NCBI GenBank assembly: GCA_028274465.1
Contig: CM051455.1
Span: 101,368,942-101,432,941, forward strand
From: Plantago ovata
Lineage: Eukaryota; Streptophyta; Magnoliopsida; Lamiales; Plantaginaceae
Reading direction: 5' to 3'
DNA: 64,000 nt
Part shown: positions 53,968 through 64,000 of the stretch, one piece after another
Position numbering within the stretch: position 1 is the stretch's first letter
Layout: each line of letters opens with the position of its first letter
Translations under genes and position numbers: made by a program
Notes under the pieces: generated by a model
Database searches by the model: none
What the model was told of the DNA's origin: nothing
The model's input: the letters and a program-made list of their open reading frames with translations, nothing else

Positions 53968-55268
53968 ATGGCACCGAGATCGAGGAGAGCCGGCTCGAGC
54001 AGAAAAGGGAAGGGAGTAGCATCAAGCTCCCAACCATCTCACCATATGTACGAGTTGTCTGTAGCTGCGATAGAGGTGCGTCAAAGGCTAGAAGCGGAGC
54101 TGGCCGACGGGGGAAGATCGATCATCCCAGACAGGAGGATTGATATTCCAGAGTCAGCAGTTGATACAGCGGGGTATAGGACGCTATCACGATTGGTGTC
54201 AAGAAGGAATTGGGTATGGTACAGTTCCAACAGGTTCAAGGGGTACGACGAGAGCCTCCTCCAAGAGTTCTACACTGGATACACAGATCTCGAGGAGAAG
54301 AATGGGGTACTAGTCCGAGGCCTGATATTACTGTGGACACCAGAGCACATTTCTTCATTCATCCATTTTGGGCATCAGGATTAACAGGAAGCGACCATGC
54401 CTACTTGTATTCAAGGGCCTCTAGGGGGATAGGAAGACACATCACAGACGCGATCTGCAACAGGGAGTACCGATATCCAAAAATCGGGACAGAACCTACA
54501 CGGATCAGTCAGAGCGACCTTAGCATTGAAGCTAAGGTGATGATGAAATTTTGCATCTCCAACTTGATCCCTAGGAAGAATGACTCGTGGATTCAGCCCT
54601 ACTACGCCGAGCTCCTCTACTGCTTGATAGGCAGACATCAGATCGACATAGGGCACATCATGTATGAGGAGTACGAGCGCCACTGGGAAAAGAAGAGGAA
54701 GCTCTTCATCTTCCCAAGCTTCATCACAGCCTACTGCAAATATCATGGGGTCGATGACATTGAGGAGGGGGATTGCGAGGTCGCTGCCCTTTCTCCTTCA
54801 ACCATTGAGGTGCAGCTGACTAGGTATCAGTTGAAGAACCCCACGGCTGCCGCTGTTGATGTAGGAGCACCCTTCCAGCCGAGTGATTCCGATCATGAGG
54901 ATGCTATGGAGGCCGATGTTGGCCAAGCCCCTATCCCAGATATCCCGTTTATCCATAGAGCACCGCATGCACCGCCTCGAGCACCACAGGGGTCTAGAGG
55001 ATTTGACTTCTCTGAATTCCGTACCTACCTCGACGGCCGTTTCGATAGAATTGATGCCAACAACACGGCCATGCGACAGGACCTCGACAGGCACATTGCC
55101 CAGCACCACCGCGATTGGGAGACATTCGAGGAGCATCGCCGAGAGGATAGGCAACAAAGGTGGGAGCAGCAACAGCTCATCCAGCAGCAGGAGGCTCTAC
55201 GTCAGTCCAATGAGCTCATGTCTGACATGTGGATGGACTTTTATGGGGATTACCATCCCGATGATTAG
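53968..55268 (+). pseudogene. G2 ORF resembling the putative plant transposon protein domain
   Basis: Start is ATG 53968 (MAPRSRRAGSSRKGKG). The N-terminus is basic, then LVSRRNWVWYSSNRF and LLQEFYTGYTDLEEKNGVLVRG lead into the conserved domain. Frame 1 ends at 54384. A one-base loss near 54319-54325 explains why similarity continues in the other frame (TVDTRAHFFIHPFW) to 55268. The C-terminal part has a Pro-rich linker, then a Glu/Arg/Gln-rich coiled-coil-like tail. Proteins of this type occur in plant gypsy elements; function is not established. The basic MAP start resembles that of the extra ORF in C. Confidence 0.7.
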
Positions 55269-56731
55269 TCCTTTCGCATGTCCACTCTCAGCCAACCGAG
55301 GCCAAACCGTTCGGTAACATCTAGTATCACTTCTTATTACTCATTCTCTTTTGCTAGGGGCTAGCTTAAGAATCGTAAGGGGGATGGGATGTGAACCGTG
55401 ATGTTAAGTATTGTTTGGCTTTGTGTTGATTAGTATCTTGTTCTTTGTTTGCATATCCATTTGCACGTTTACAACTTTCTTAGATTTGTTAGGTTGCATT
55501 CACTACATTCATCCTAGGTTAGTCATCTCTATGAATTTGTTTGAGGTTTTTCTCGCTTGGCTTGTCACATTTATGTATTGCACTTAGTTAAGCTTGGTAG
55601 TCTCGACATCACTTAGTGGTGTTTTCTCTACTGCGGTTCACGAAGGCCTTTATAATAGGATGATGCATGTTAGGGTCTTATGGTTGTTTTCCCGAGTAAT
55701 TATGTACCTAAGAGGCAACAAGTCTTCACCATGCTTTGAGATTGCTAAATGCCTAGGAAGGAGGTAGTGTGAGGTTGTGTGATCCTTTGTTTATAACCTA
55801 TTCTTCCGAATAGGTTTGGGGAGGGGGTTACACCATCACTAGACTTGTTTTTCGTTTTTCATTTCCGTATCGTGAGTTTATTTTTCCTTTTCCGTAAATT
55901 TTGTACTCCAACCTATTCTTTCGAATAGGTTTGGGGAAGTCGTATGAGTCATTTTGTTTCTCTTTTTGTTATGCTACTGGCTAGGAAAAAATTGGAAAAA
56001 AGAAGAAAGAAAAAATCCAGAAAAAAAGAGAAAAAGAAAAAAAAGAATCTGGAAAGAAAAAAAGAAAAAAATAAAAGACCCCAAAAAAGCAAAGAAAGGG
56101 TCCAAAAAAAGAAAGCCAAATAGTAGTTTAGCAAAGTGTTGTGTCTCATTTTCCAATTCTTGTAATGTTCGCAATCGTGTTGTAATTTTTATTTTTTATC
56201 TTTTTTTGTCTTGAGTGTCATCTGTTCTAAACCACCCTCATCCTGGCATTCAGGGAGTGGTGAATAGTTTAAGACTTTACTTGAGAGATGGGTAGAATAG
56301 GGGAGTGTTAACTTTTATAGGGAACCCTCATTCGTTTGATGAGAGTCAGTACTGGTTCGACCTCTTTGAGGAAAAGTCTTAACATGGTGGAACAGCAGTA
56401 AGTCCTCAGTTTCATAGGCACGGGACAACCATTCGTATCTTAGCATGCTTCATTACGTCGTCACTGACTAGGTCCAGGTAGAGAATGTTACGAGAGACTA
56501 TCTTGTCTTCACATAAGTGCTTATGTGGATGTGTATAAGTCAATCGAGGTATTCTTCAACCTATATTCATACTTTGATTTATATGGTTTTTGTTCATATG
56601 TTTTTTGATAGATTCAGTAGATTAGTTCGTTTAATTTGGCATGAGACTCCATTTTGTGTCTTGCATTGATTTTTTGCATTAGAGTCTAGCTTAGTTGCTT
56701 GAGAACAAGCAAAGGTTCGGTTTGGGGAGTT
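55269..56731 (+). other. G2 non-coding 3' region
   Basis: It is homologous to 28190-29557 and 30344-31310. It contains two conserved hairpins (55795-55816, 55910-55931), an A-rich run (55984-56110) and a polypurine tract GGTTTGGGGAGT before the LTR. Frames in the A-rich run are artefacts. Confidence 0.75.
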
Positions 56732-57786
56732 TGATGAATGTGTATTTTACACTTTCATTTGAGTCTTTTTCACCTATTTTAGCTATACTCTATGTTAATT
56801 TAGCTATATTTTAGTGCATTTTATTAGAATAGTGTCACGTTTCCCTTTATATTTTATTTTACAGGTTTTGGTTGAAAAACGAGGATTTCCAGGCAATTAT
56901 ATTGAAGTTGACAAGGAATTGGTGTTCCAAAAGCCTATTTGGAGTATCTGAAGGTTTCCGGATAGGATTTGGAGTCTAGGGGTCGAATCTGGAGGTTAGA
57001 AGGCGACTAGAAGTGAGAAACCGAGTCCGAAAAGGGGAAGAAATCCAAAAACGCGTCGAAAACGCGTAATTCCGCGAAAATTACTCCCGGGCGAACCGTC
57101 CGGGACGTGGGGCGAATCGCCCCACACCGGTAACATTGTATCTTACAGTTTATTCTACTTATTTTTATATATCTTCAACATGTTTTCTTCTATGATTTCT
57201 GTTGATTGCATGTCTATTATGAGTATGTGAATTCTTAGCGAAGGGAAGATAATCATGCTAATGGCTATATCGCGCATTATACTCCGTGTTATTGCTTTAT
57301 TTCGTTGATCAAGCTCAGCCTAAATTCTCGTATGTTGTATTAATTATTATGCACAATTGGACCCTCCTCGACCTATGGGCATGTATATCTTCGTAGTGTT
57401 GAATAATTACGGAACACAATAGGACAATAGAGATTGACTTGTCAGTATCATTATCTTCGTAGTGCTTAATAATTGCAACAGGATATTAGATTGATCAAAG
57501 ATCTCCATGCAAGACCGAGGAATTTACGCATGATTATTGACCCGTTATGCTTTGAAGGATCATACTATCACCAATCTCCATTATCTGTTAGAAAAACCTT
57601 TGCTTTTACGTCTGCTGTTTTTATATTATTTAGTTAAATAGATAAAGCTAGTTATAGTCCTGAGAGAACGACACTCGAGGTCATTCTACTGCTACACTAC
57701 GGTTTTCGTTGTAGTTGTGAATTGCCTTTGGCTAAATAACAAATTTATTTGCTGAACCGGGACCCGACAAATCTCCGTTCATCAAA
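56732..57786 (+). repeat. G2 3' LTR (1055 bp)
   Basis: It starts TGATGAATGTGTATTTTAC and ends CCGTTCATCA, the same ends as the G1 LTR, but is diverged in the middle. A GC-rich hairpin GTGGGGCGA/TCGCCCCAC lies at 57107-57125. Confidence 0.85.
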
Positions 57787-58548
57787 GGGTGTGTCAACAA
57801 CATGATCAAACATTCACTTGTGCTTACAAACCTTCAAACTCTCTCCACTCTAAACTGCCTATTGATCCGTTCCAAGACTTAAGCTTGAAACCAAAGCTAC
57901 TTGTGAAGAAGTAGAATATAAAAACTAAGAAATTAGTCAAGTGTTCTTTCTTCTAAACAAGAACAAGTCTTGACACCAAGAAACAACATGCTTGCTTCCT
58001 GCAAAGTATTGCTAAGTTGAGTTTCTCAGATTACTTGTGTTAACTGAAAAGTTAATCACAGTAATCTATCTCAAACCTCTTTGCTGATTAAGTGTCACAA
58101 GTTTGGTGGAGAACAAGGTTACAGTTCTCTAGTTAGGTTGGAAACAAAGCAAGGGTGCTTTAGTTTCTGGGAATTCTAGTCTTTAGGTGTTGTAAGGAAA
58201 ATCATCATCTAACATAGTGAATTCAGTCCTAGAAAGGAAAAAGTGGATTAGTTGAGGGATTACACCACCCTCAAATACCACTATAAAAGTGTGTATGATT
58301 TATTTTACTGCAGTTTACTCTCAGCAAGTTATTTTGTTTTCACTGTTTTATTTGATTACTGCTGAATTTGGTTTCTGACAAAGCACTTATTGTAAAAGAC
58401 TTCCGCACTCTGAATTTTAAAGTACCAGCAACCTCATTAATGAAAAGTAATAAGTCCTTGATGAGAAAGTTTTTAGACACGAAAAAGTTTTAAAGACTAT
58501 TCACCCCCCCCCCCTCTAGCTTTAACTTCTTGTCTAAAGGGACCAACA
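57787..58548 (+). repeat. Sirevirus-like LTR piece starting at the predicted transcript start
   Basis: It begins directly after the G2 LTR with AAGGGTGTGTCAACAAC, equivalent to 59089 in the next piece, and ends GGGACCAACA. Upstream LTR sequence (U3) is absent. It is followed by AGT and then a second LTR piece. Confidence 0.8.
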
Positions 58549-59921
58549 AGTAACTAGTACTCTTAAGGTCCATAGGATTTTAGAATTTAAAGGACATTGT
58601 AAAAGAGGAACGTTTTCTGAAAGACTCAGTGTAGGTACTAGATAGGTTCTTAAGCTTGCTGATGATGTACTTTGTTTGTTAAAAACAGTCTATTGAAGAC
58701 CTAGAACCACTCAGAAAGAAGAAGACTTGAAGACTCTACAAAGGCACAAATTGGTCAGAAAGCTATAGAGCTCAACAACCAGTTAGTTTAAGTGAAAATC
58801 TATATGACAAAGTAGGTTGAGCTTGTTGAACTGAGTTTGAATGCTGACTGCCAATACATGTGACCTTCCTTGCTAGATCACTTTGCATTTATGGCTCCAA
58901 CGTTCACATTTGAATTTCAAAGAGCATTAAATGCTAAGCACGCGTACTGAAGACTGAAGACAAAAGAAGATGTTGCTGATAGTGACAATACATCACATCA
59001 AGATAGTGGCATCTCATGGCTAAGTCCTAATTCAAAATTCAAACGGCACCATTGAGACACTATAAATAGAAGGTCTTAGGTTGAGTAGAAGGGCGTGTCA
59101 ACAACATGATCATACATTCACTTGTGCTTACAAACCTTCAAACTCTCTCTACTCTAAACTGCCTATTGATCCGTTCCAAGACTTAAGCTTGAAACCCAAG
59201 CTACTTGTGAAGAAGTAGAATACAAAGACTAAGAAATTAGTTAAGTGTTCTTTCTTCTAAACAAGAACAATTCTTGACACCAAAAACAACATACTTGCTT
59301 ACTGCAAAAGTATTGCTAAGTTGAGTTTCTCATATTACTTGTGTTAACTGAAAAGTTAATCTCAGTAATCTCATCCCGAACCTCTCTAACTGATAAAAAC
59401 CACCTTATAGGCGTGTTTGTCAGGGGGGAACTAATAATCAGGTATAGTTTTGCTGATTAAGTGTCCCAAGTTTGATGGAGAACAAGGTTACCGTTCTCTA
59501 GTTTAGTTGGAAACAAAGCAAGGGTGCCTTAGTTTCTGGGAATTCTAGTGTTTAGGTGTTGTAAGGAAACTCATCATCTGACATAGTGAATTCAGTCCTT
59601 GAAAGTACAAAGTGAATTAGTTGAGGGATTACGCCACCCTCAGATACCACTATAAAAGTGTTTGTGTGATTTACTTTACTGCAGTTTACTTTCAGCAAGT
59701 TATTTTGTTTTCACTGTTCATTTGTTTCCTTACTGAATTTGGTTTCTGACAAAGCACTTATTGTAAAAAGACTTCCGCACTCTGAATTTTAAAGTACCAG
59801 CAACCTCATTACTAAAAAGTAATAATTCCTTGATGAGAAAGTTTTTAGACACGAAAAAGTTTTAAAGACTATTCACCCCCTCCCCCCTATAGTCTTCACT
59901 TGTTGTCTAAAGGGACCAACA
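58549..59921 (+). repeat. Sirevirus-like LTR lacking its first ~57 bases
   Basis: It starts AGTAACTAGTACTC, equivalent to LTR position about 58, and ends GGGACCAACA. It has its own TATA box (ACTATAAATAGAAGG near 59059-59073). It is clearly more diverged from B and C than they are from each other, so it is an older subfamily. Confidence 0.82.
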
Positions 59922-60576
59922 GTCGTGGTTCTCAAACATGATCCAAATGCTTCCAAAATGCTACGTTTGAGCTCAAAGCCGCCACTTTGTACCTAAGTAC
60001 CTGAGAAATGCAAAACAAACAAAAAAATGTGACACTATTCTAGAAAACTAACAACAAAACTAGACTCAAAGATATCAAAAGGAGGCGAAAACGACAAGAT
60101 GGACGTGCTAAAAATACGTTTATCACCTTGTCACACGTAGTGTGGCACACGCATTCTAATATCAAACAATATATACACTCACATTAAGATCCCAGTTCAT
60201 GAATCTAAGATTAATAATCATACCAAAGTGACGTGCAGATTGTTAGTTGTTCGTTTGAGAACTACAAGTTTTCGAACAGCAAACCAGCAACACAACAACC
60301 TTCTACAAGAAAATAATTTGCAATAAAAACTTTTCATATTTGCAAAGTGGTCCCTGAACTTCCTACTATGTTTCAACGCAATCCTTTGATTCACAAAGTG
60401 AACCAAAATAATATCATAACAACACTTATGAAACATATCTATGTTCATGACTATTATTTTCAAATATAAATCATCCAATCTTCAAATTACTATTACTGGT
60501 AAATTGCAATTTGGTCCATGCACTTTAATTGCTCACTGAAACGTATTCATACACTTGCAACAATTACATACACATA
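59922..60576. other. Unassigned DNA between the LTR pieces and A2
   Basis: No open frame of note, no repeat structure and no match elsewhere in the window that I can see. It may be older host or element sequence. Confidence 0.5.
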
Positions 60577-62669
60577 TGATAGTGTATATGTCCTAGAGAC
60601 AGTCCTTATTAAGGGCATGCAGCCCTTATAGAGGGCATATATGTACTATTACACAGGTCAACGTAATATAATATATGTTTGTTGTTTGACTATTGAGTAT
60701 CGCTTTCATATTTATATTACACCAGGCATACAACATGTCATATCTCTATTTCTGTCTGTATTGATATTAAACATGCCCCCTTGGATAGATGACCGATCAC
60801 ACAGATAGTGGGAGCTATGTGAGTTATCATCTATCCCAAACTCTCCCTAGTCGAGGTTCATCTCGGGTATAGGGGTCTGAATGAACCAGCTGAGACTAGT
60901 ATGCGTGGAGGTTATACTTATTGGAGCAAGTGTGAGCCGATCCCACGACCACGGAACGGATTGTTGGACAATCAAGAAACGTTCCCATAACTGCGCATAG
61001 TTGTTCGAAGGGTGATTACCGAACAATGAAAGTACCCACCGGACACTCCCATCGATGTATACTCTACACCAAGTGTCTATGGGAACCGGTAAGTTGTCGA
61101 AGTGATGCCAGTCGTCCTTTGGACTTACAGGACTTTATCATCACATTTGTTGCCCCATATCCTTGGTGGACCCGTCGATGTCAGCTCTGAATAAGCAGTT
61201 GACCCAAGACACGATCCAGGATTATGGCTACATACAAATGTGGATGATAAGTGTTTCTGTGAAGGATTCATCTCTCATGTGTAGCACAGGAGAGCACTGC
61301 TCATAGTCGTTCATAGTTGTGATTGATAAAACCGCTGGTCAGCGTATCAATATTATTATGATGGTCATAATAGATATTGGATTCACCATGCAACTCACTG
61401 AAGACGCCCGTGGATGTATTATTGGGATAGACACTTCATCGATCCTAGATACATTCGAGTCAGTCAGATGAAGAGACGTTACCATCGCCGCGTTGAGCGC
61501 AACAGACTTCGCAACGAAAGAGTTTGCTTTGAGAAACCTCTCAAACGTCCTCATGTATTAATAATGCAAATGGAACCGTCTAGGAATTCCATTTTGCCTT
61601 GTCTAGGACTTGCTTAATACAATGAGGCCCTATGGGTCACACTATGTGGTGATTCAGCTTATCCGAATATCCTTGAAGATGGAATCGCAATTGATTTGGA
61701 ATTAATTGTGATTGATGGATTATAATTAATTTGGAATTAATTATAATATTTTGTGGCTCAATCAATTAATGATTTGGAATTATTAATTGAATTGGCTAAT
61801 TAATTGTATTTTATGTAAATACAATTAAGATTATATTTTAAAATATAATAGATGTTTGATTTGAAAGGATATGTTAATTTGGAATTAATATATGCACATG
61901 GGCAAAATCTACTTGGAGTTTGAATTGCCTAAGAACTATAAGTGGGTCCCAAAATCGGGACCCACCTAATCTCCCTAGGGGCGCGCGCGCGCAGCTGAGA
62001 TAGGGGAAGGAGTTCGACTCCTTCCTCTATTAAAAGTCCAAGGGATAAGTTAGATTTTCCGGATTGAGTTCTAACTTGATTGGGAATGAATCTAGACTTG
62101 TAAATGGTTTCCTAGTGCGATAAGAATTAGATTCTTATTCCTTTATGAAGTCTAATTGATTATTCATTTGGCTTCTATTGACTACTATATATAGTAGACT
62201 ATTAGAGAGCTTTTGACATAGATTTTCACACAGTTGAATACACAGACATATAGTTAGTCTACCTGAGAAAACAAAAGCTCTCCCCTACCTCACCTAAGCC
62301 ACGCGTGCGCCACCTACCGGAGGAAATCGCCGCCCCATCTTCTTGGTCACACAAAGAATATCCTAGCATTCTTCCGATAGGCTGTTCATCCGTGGATACC
62401 AAGGTTGAGTTTCTAGGAGCTGGAAACTAACTTTTATTGTCTTGTAGATAATCAAAGTATTGCAGATATCTTCGACTTCGACGAAGGAGAAGATTCACCG
62501 GATTATTACGAAGACTTGGAAGCTGTGCTTGCTTTAGGAGTATTGTAAGTCTTCTAATTGACGTGTTTAATATATACGCTATATACATAATCAATTAACC
62601 TGCATGTTAAGAAAATTTTTGAAATTCCGCTGCGTACCCTAGGGGTAACTCTGACCGTATTTTCTTACA
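60577..62669 (+). repeat. A2 5' LTR (2093 bp)
   Basis: It starts TGATAGTGTATATG and ends TTTCTTACA. It is very similar to 4922-7010 over its whole length, including the 67-codon frame at 61414-61617. Confidence 0.93.
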
Positions 62670-62670
62670 G

Positions 62671-62685
62671 TGGTATCGGAGTCAA
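62671..62685 (+). other. A2 primer-binding site, diverged
   Basis: TGGTATCGGAGTCAA follows the LTR after one base. Compared with the usual TGGTATCAGAGC it has changes at two positions, so priming by initiator tRNA-Met may be weakened in this copy. Confidence 0.75.
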
Positions 62686-62818
62686 GTTAATTGATTACGT
62701 ATATACGTATATATGTTGTATGATTTTGTAATTTATGTGGATGCAATTGATTCTATGATTAATTCGATTTTCAAAAGTTTTGTTTTATATAAATTAGAAT
62801 TTATAATTTAAAAAAAAA

Positions 62819-63255
<437 letters not shown>

Positions 63256-63706
63256 CCCGGGTTGGACCCAAAATCGAATTTTGAAAATTTTGAGGATTGA
63301 ATTTTATATTTGAAATATAAATATGATTTAGTTGTAATTGTTTTTAACTAGAGGGGTTAAATTTAATTAGTATAAAGTTAAGGGGGTATTTGTGATTTAT
63401 CAATTTATTGTTTATTACAAATAGTCCTTCTACTTTTGAATTTTAGATTTAACACCTCCAAGGTTTCGAAAATTACAATTGAGTCCTTCGGATTTTCAAA
63501 ATTGCTACCTGGTCAATAGAATTTTCGATTTTTCAATCTAGTCCAAGTTTTCAATTTTTTCATAGAGATTATAAGTATGAGATTATAATTTTCATAATGA
63601 AGTTATGAAGTCATTTGGCATCCACATAGGCTACTACTTGTTTGTTTGCTCGATATGCTATTGTTTGACAATGCATGTTTAAATACCACGTATTTTACTT
63701 TCCGTC

Positions 63707-63876
63707 GACCACTATGCATGCGAGGGTAGGCGACGCCCTCTTATTTTTCGGACCGCATATGTTATGTATGGGTAGGCGGCGCCCATTATGTGCTTGACCG
63801 CGTTTAGAACTAGAATGGATAGGCGGCATCCATTACGTGTAGACCGCTCATGCATGATGGGTAGGCGGCGTCCTTA
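63707..63876 (+). repeat. Hairpin array of the A2 leader
   Basis: It is the counterpart of 2-171. Hairpins lie at 63722-63740, 63768-63786, about 63814-63834 and 63856-63876. The first has one loop change (TAGGCGACG) with its stem kept. Confidence 0.8.
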
Positions 63877-64000
63877 TTTGTTTGTAGATGACTGATAACA
63901 ACCCTCAAGCTACAAGCCCCAACCAATATAAGTGCAGATATATATATATATATATATGTATGTATTTCTGAGATACTTTCCATGGGGTGCTTTAATTCTG

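Larger units (their letters stand above)
53968..57786 (+). mobile_element. Gypsy-type element G2, non-autonomous, 5' end not found
   Basis: One ORF is followed by a non-coding 3' region homologous to that of G1, a polypurine tract and a 3' LTR. No gag domain, protease, reverse transcriptase or integrase is present. Similarity to G1 begins near 55285 with a shared CGAGGCCAAACC(A/G)TTCGG stretch, so G1 and G2 share the tail but differ in their ORFs. Confidence 0.75.

Noticed and set aside
59922..60576. Minus-strand 86-codon frame at 60218-60478
   Set aside because: No recognisable motif, AT-rich sequence, and no promoter or splice context.

Overview
The window is repeat-dense nuclear DNA of a flowering plant, most likely a eudicot. 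This rests on content: Ty1/copia and Ty3/gypsy LTR retrotransposons with plant-type primer-binding sites, a FAR1/MULE transposase with plant-style introns, and AT-rich LTRs. I find no rRNA, tRNA, CRISPR array, bacterial gene or convincing host protein gene. Essentially all coding potential belongs to mobile elements, most of it broken. A 100-N assembly gap lies at 15554-15653.

Layout. (1) 1-7010: the 3' part of copia element 'A1' (leader, broken gag-pol, 2.09-kb LTR). The same family recurs as a solo LTR (34216-36323), a 5'-truncated piece (36445-38110) and the start of another copy, 'A2', running off the right edge (60577-64000). (2) 7257-36440: a four-layer nest. Sirevirus-like copia 'B' is interrupted in its integrase by gypsy element 'G1' (12272-32643, duplicated site ATCCT). 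G1's 5' LTR is interrupted by sirevirus-like copia 'C' on the minus strand (12893-25772, duplicated site GTATT). B's reverse transcriptase region is interrupted by the A-family solo LTR. The empty sites for all three insertions are present elsewhere in the window, so the order can be read directly. (3) 38880-52822: two Mutator-like elements (MULEs) head to head. One is a 9.5-kb copy with an almost intact six-exon transposase (minus strand) and a convergent second gene. The other is a 4.4-kb deletion derivative without the transposase body but with an intact frame for the second gene's first three exons. They form a ~3.35-kb-arm palindrome with a 20-nt centre. (4) 53968-57786: a gypsy-type element ('G2') with a plant-transposon-protein-like ORF and a 3' LTR, but no reverse transcriptase. 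(5) 57787-59921: two sirevirus-like LTR pieces joined tail to head, then 0.65 kb of unassigned DNA before A2.

How the parts work together. The copia elements have the usual order gag, protease, integrase, reverse transcriptase/RNase H; C has an extra ORF between pol and the 3' LTR, where env-like genes lie in some sireviruses. G1 and G2 have no polymerase and would depend on partners. In the MULE pair, the transposase gene starts inside one shared end (E1) and the second gene starts from the other end (E2), as in two-gene MuDR-like elements.

The most interesting signals are structural: the MULE palindrome with nested, inverted target-site duplications; a short CATGGG motif with one fixed polarity along the whole MULE; an array of eight small hairpins with a shared 7-nt loop and covarying stems between pol and the extra ORF of C; and a four-unit hairpin array with a shared loop in the leader of the A family.
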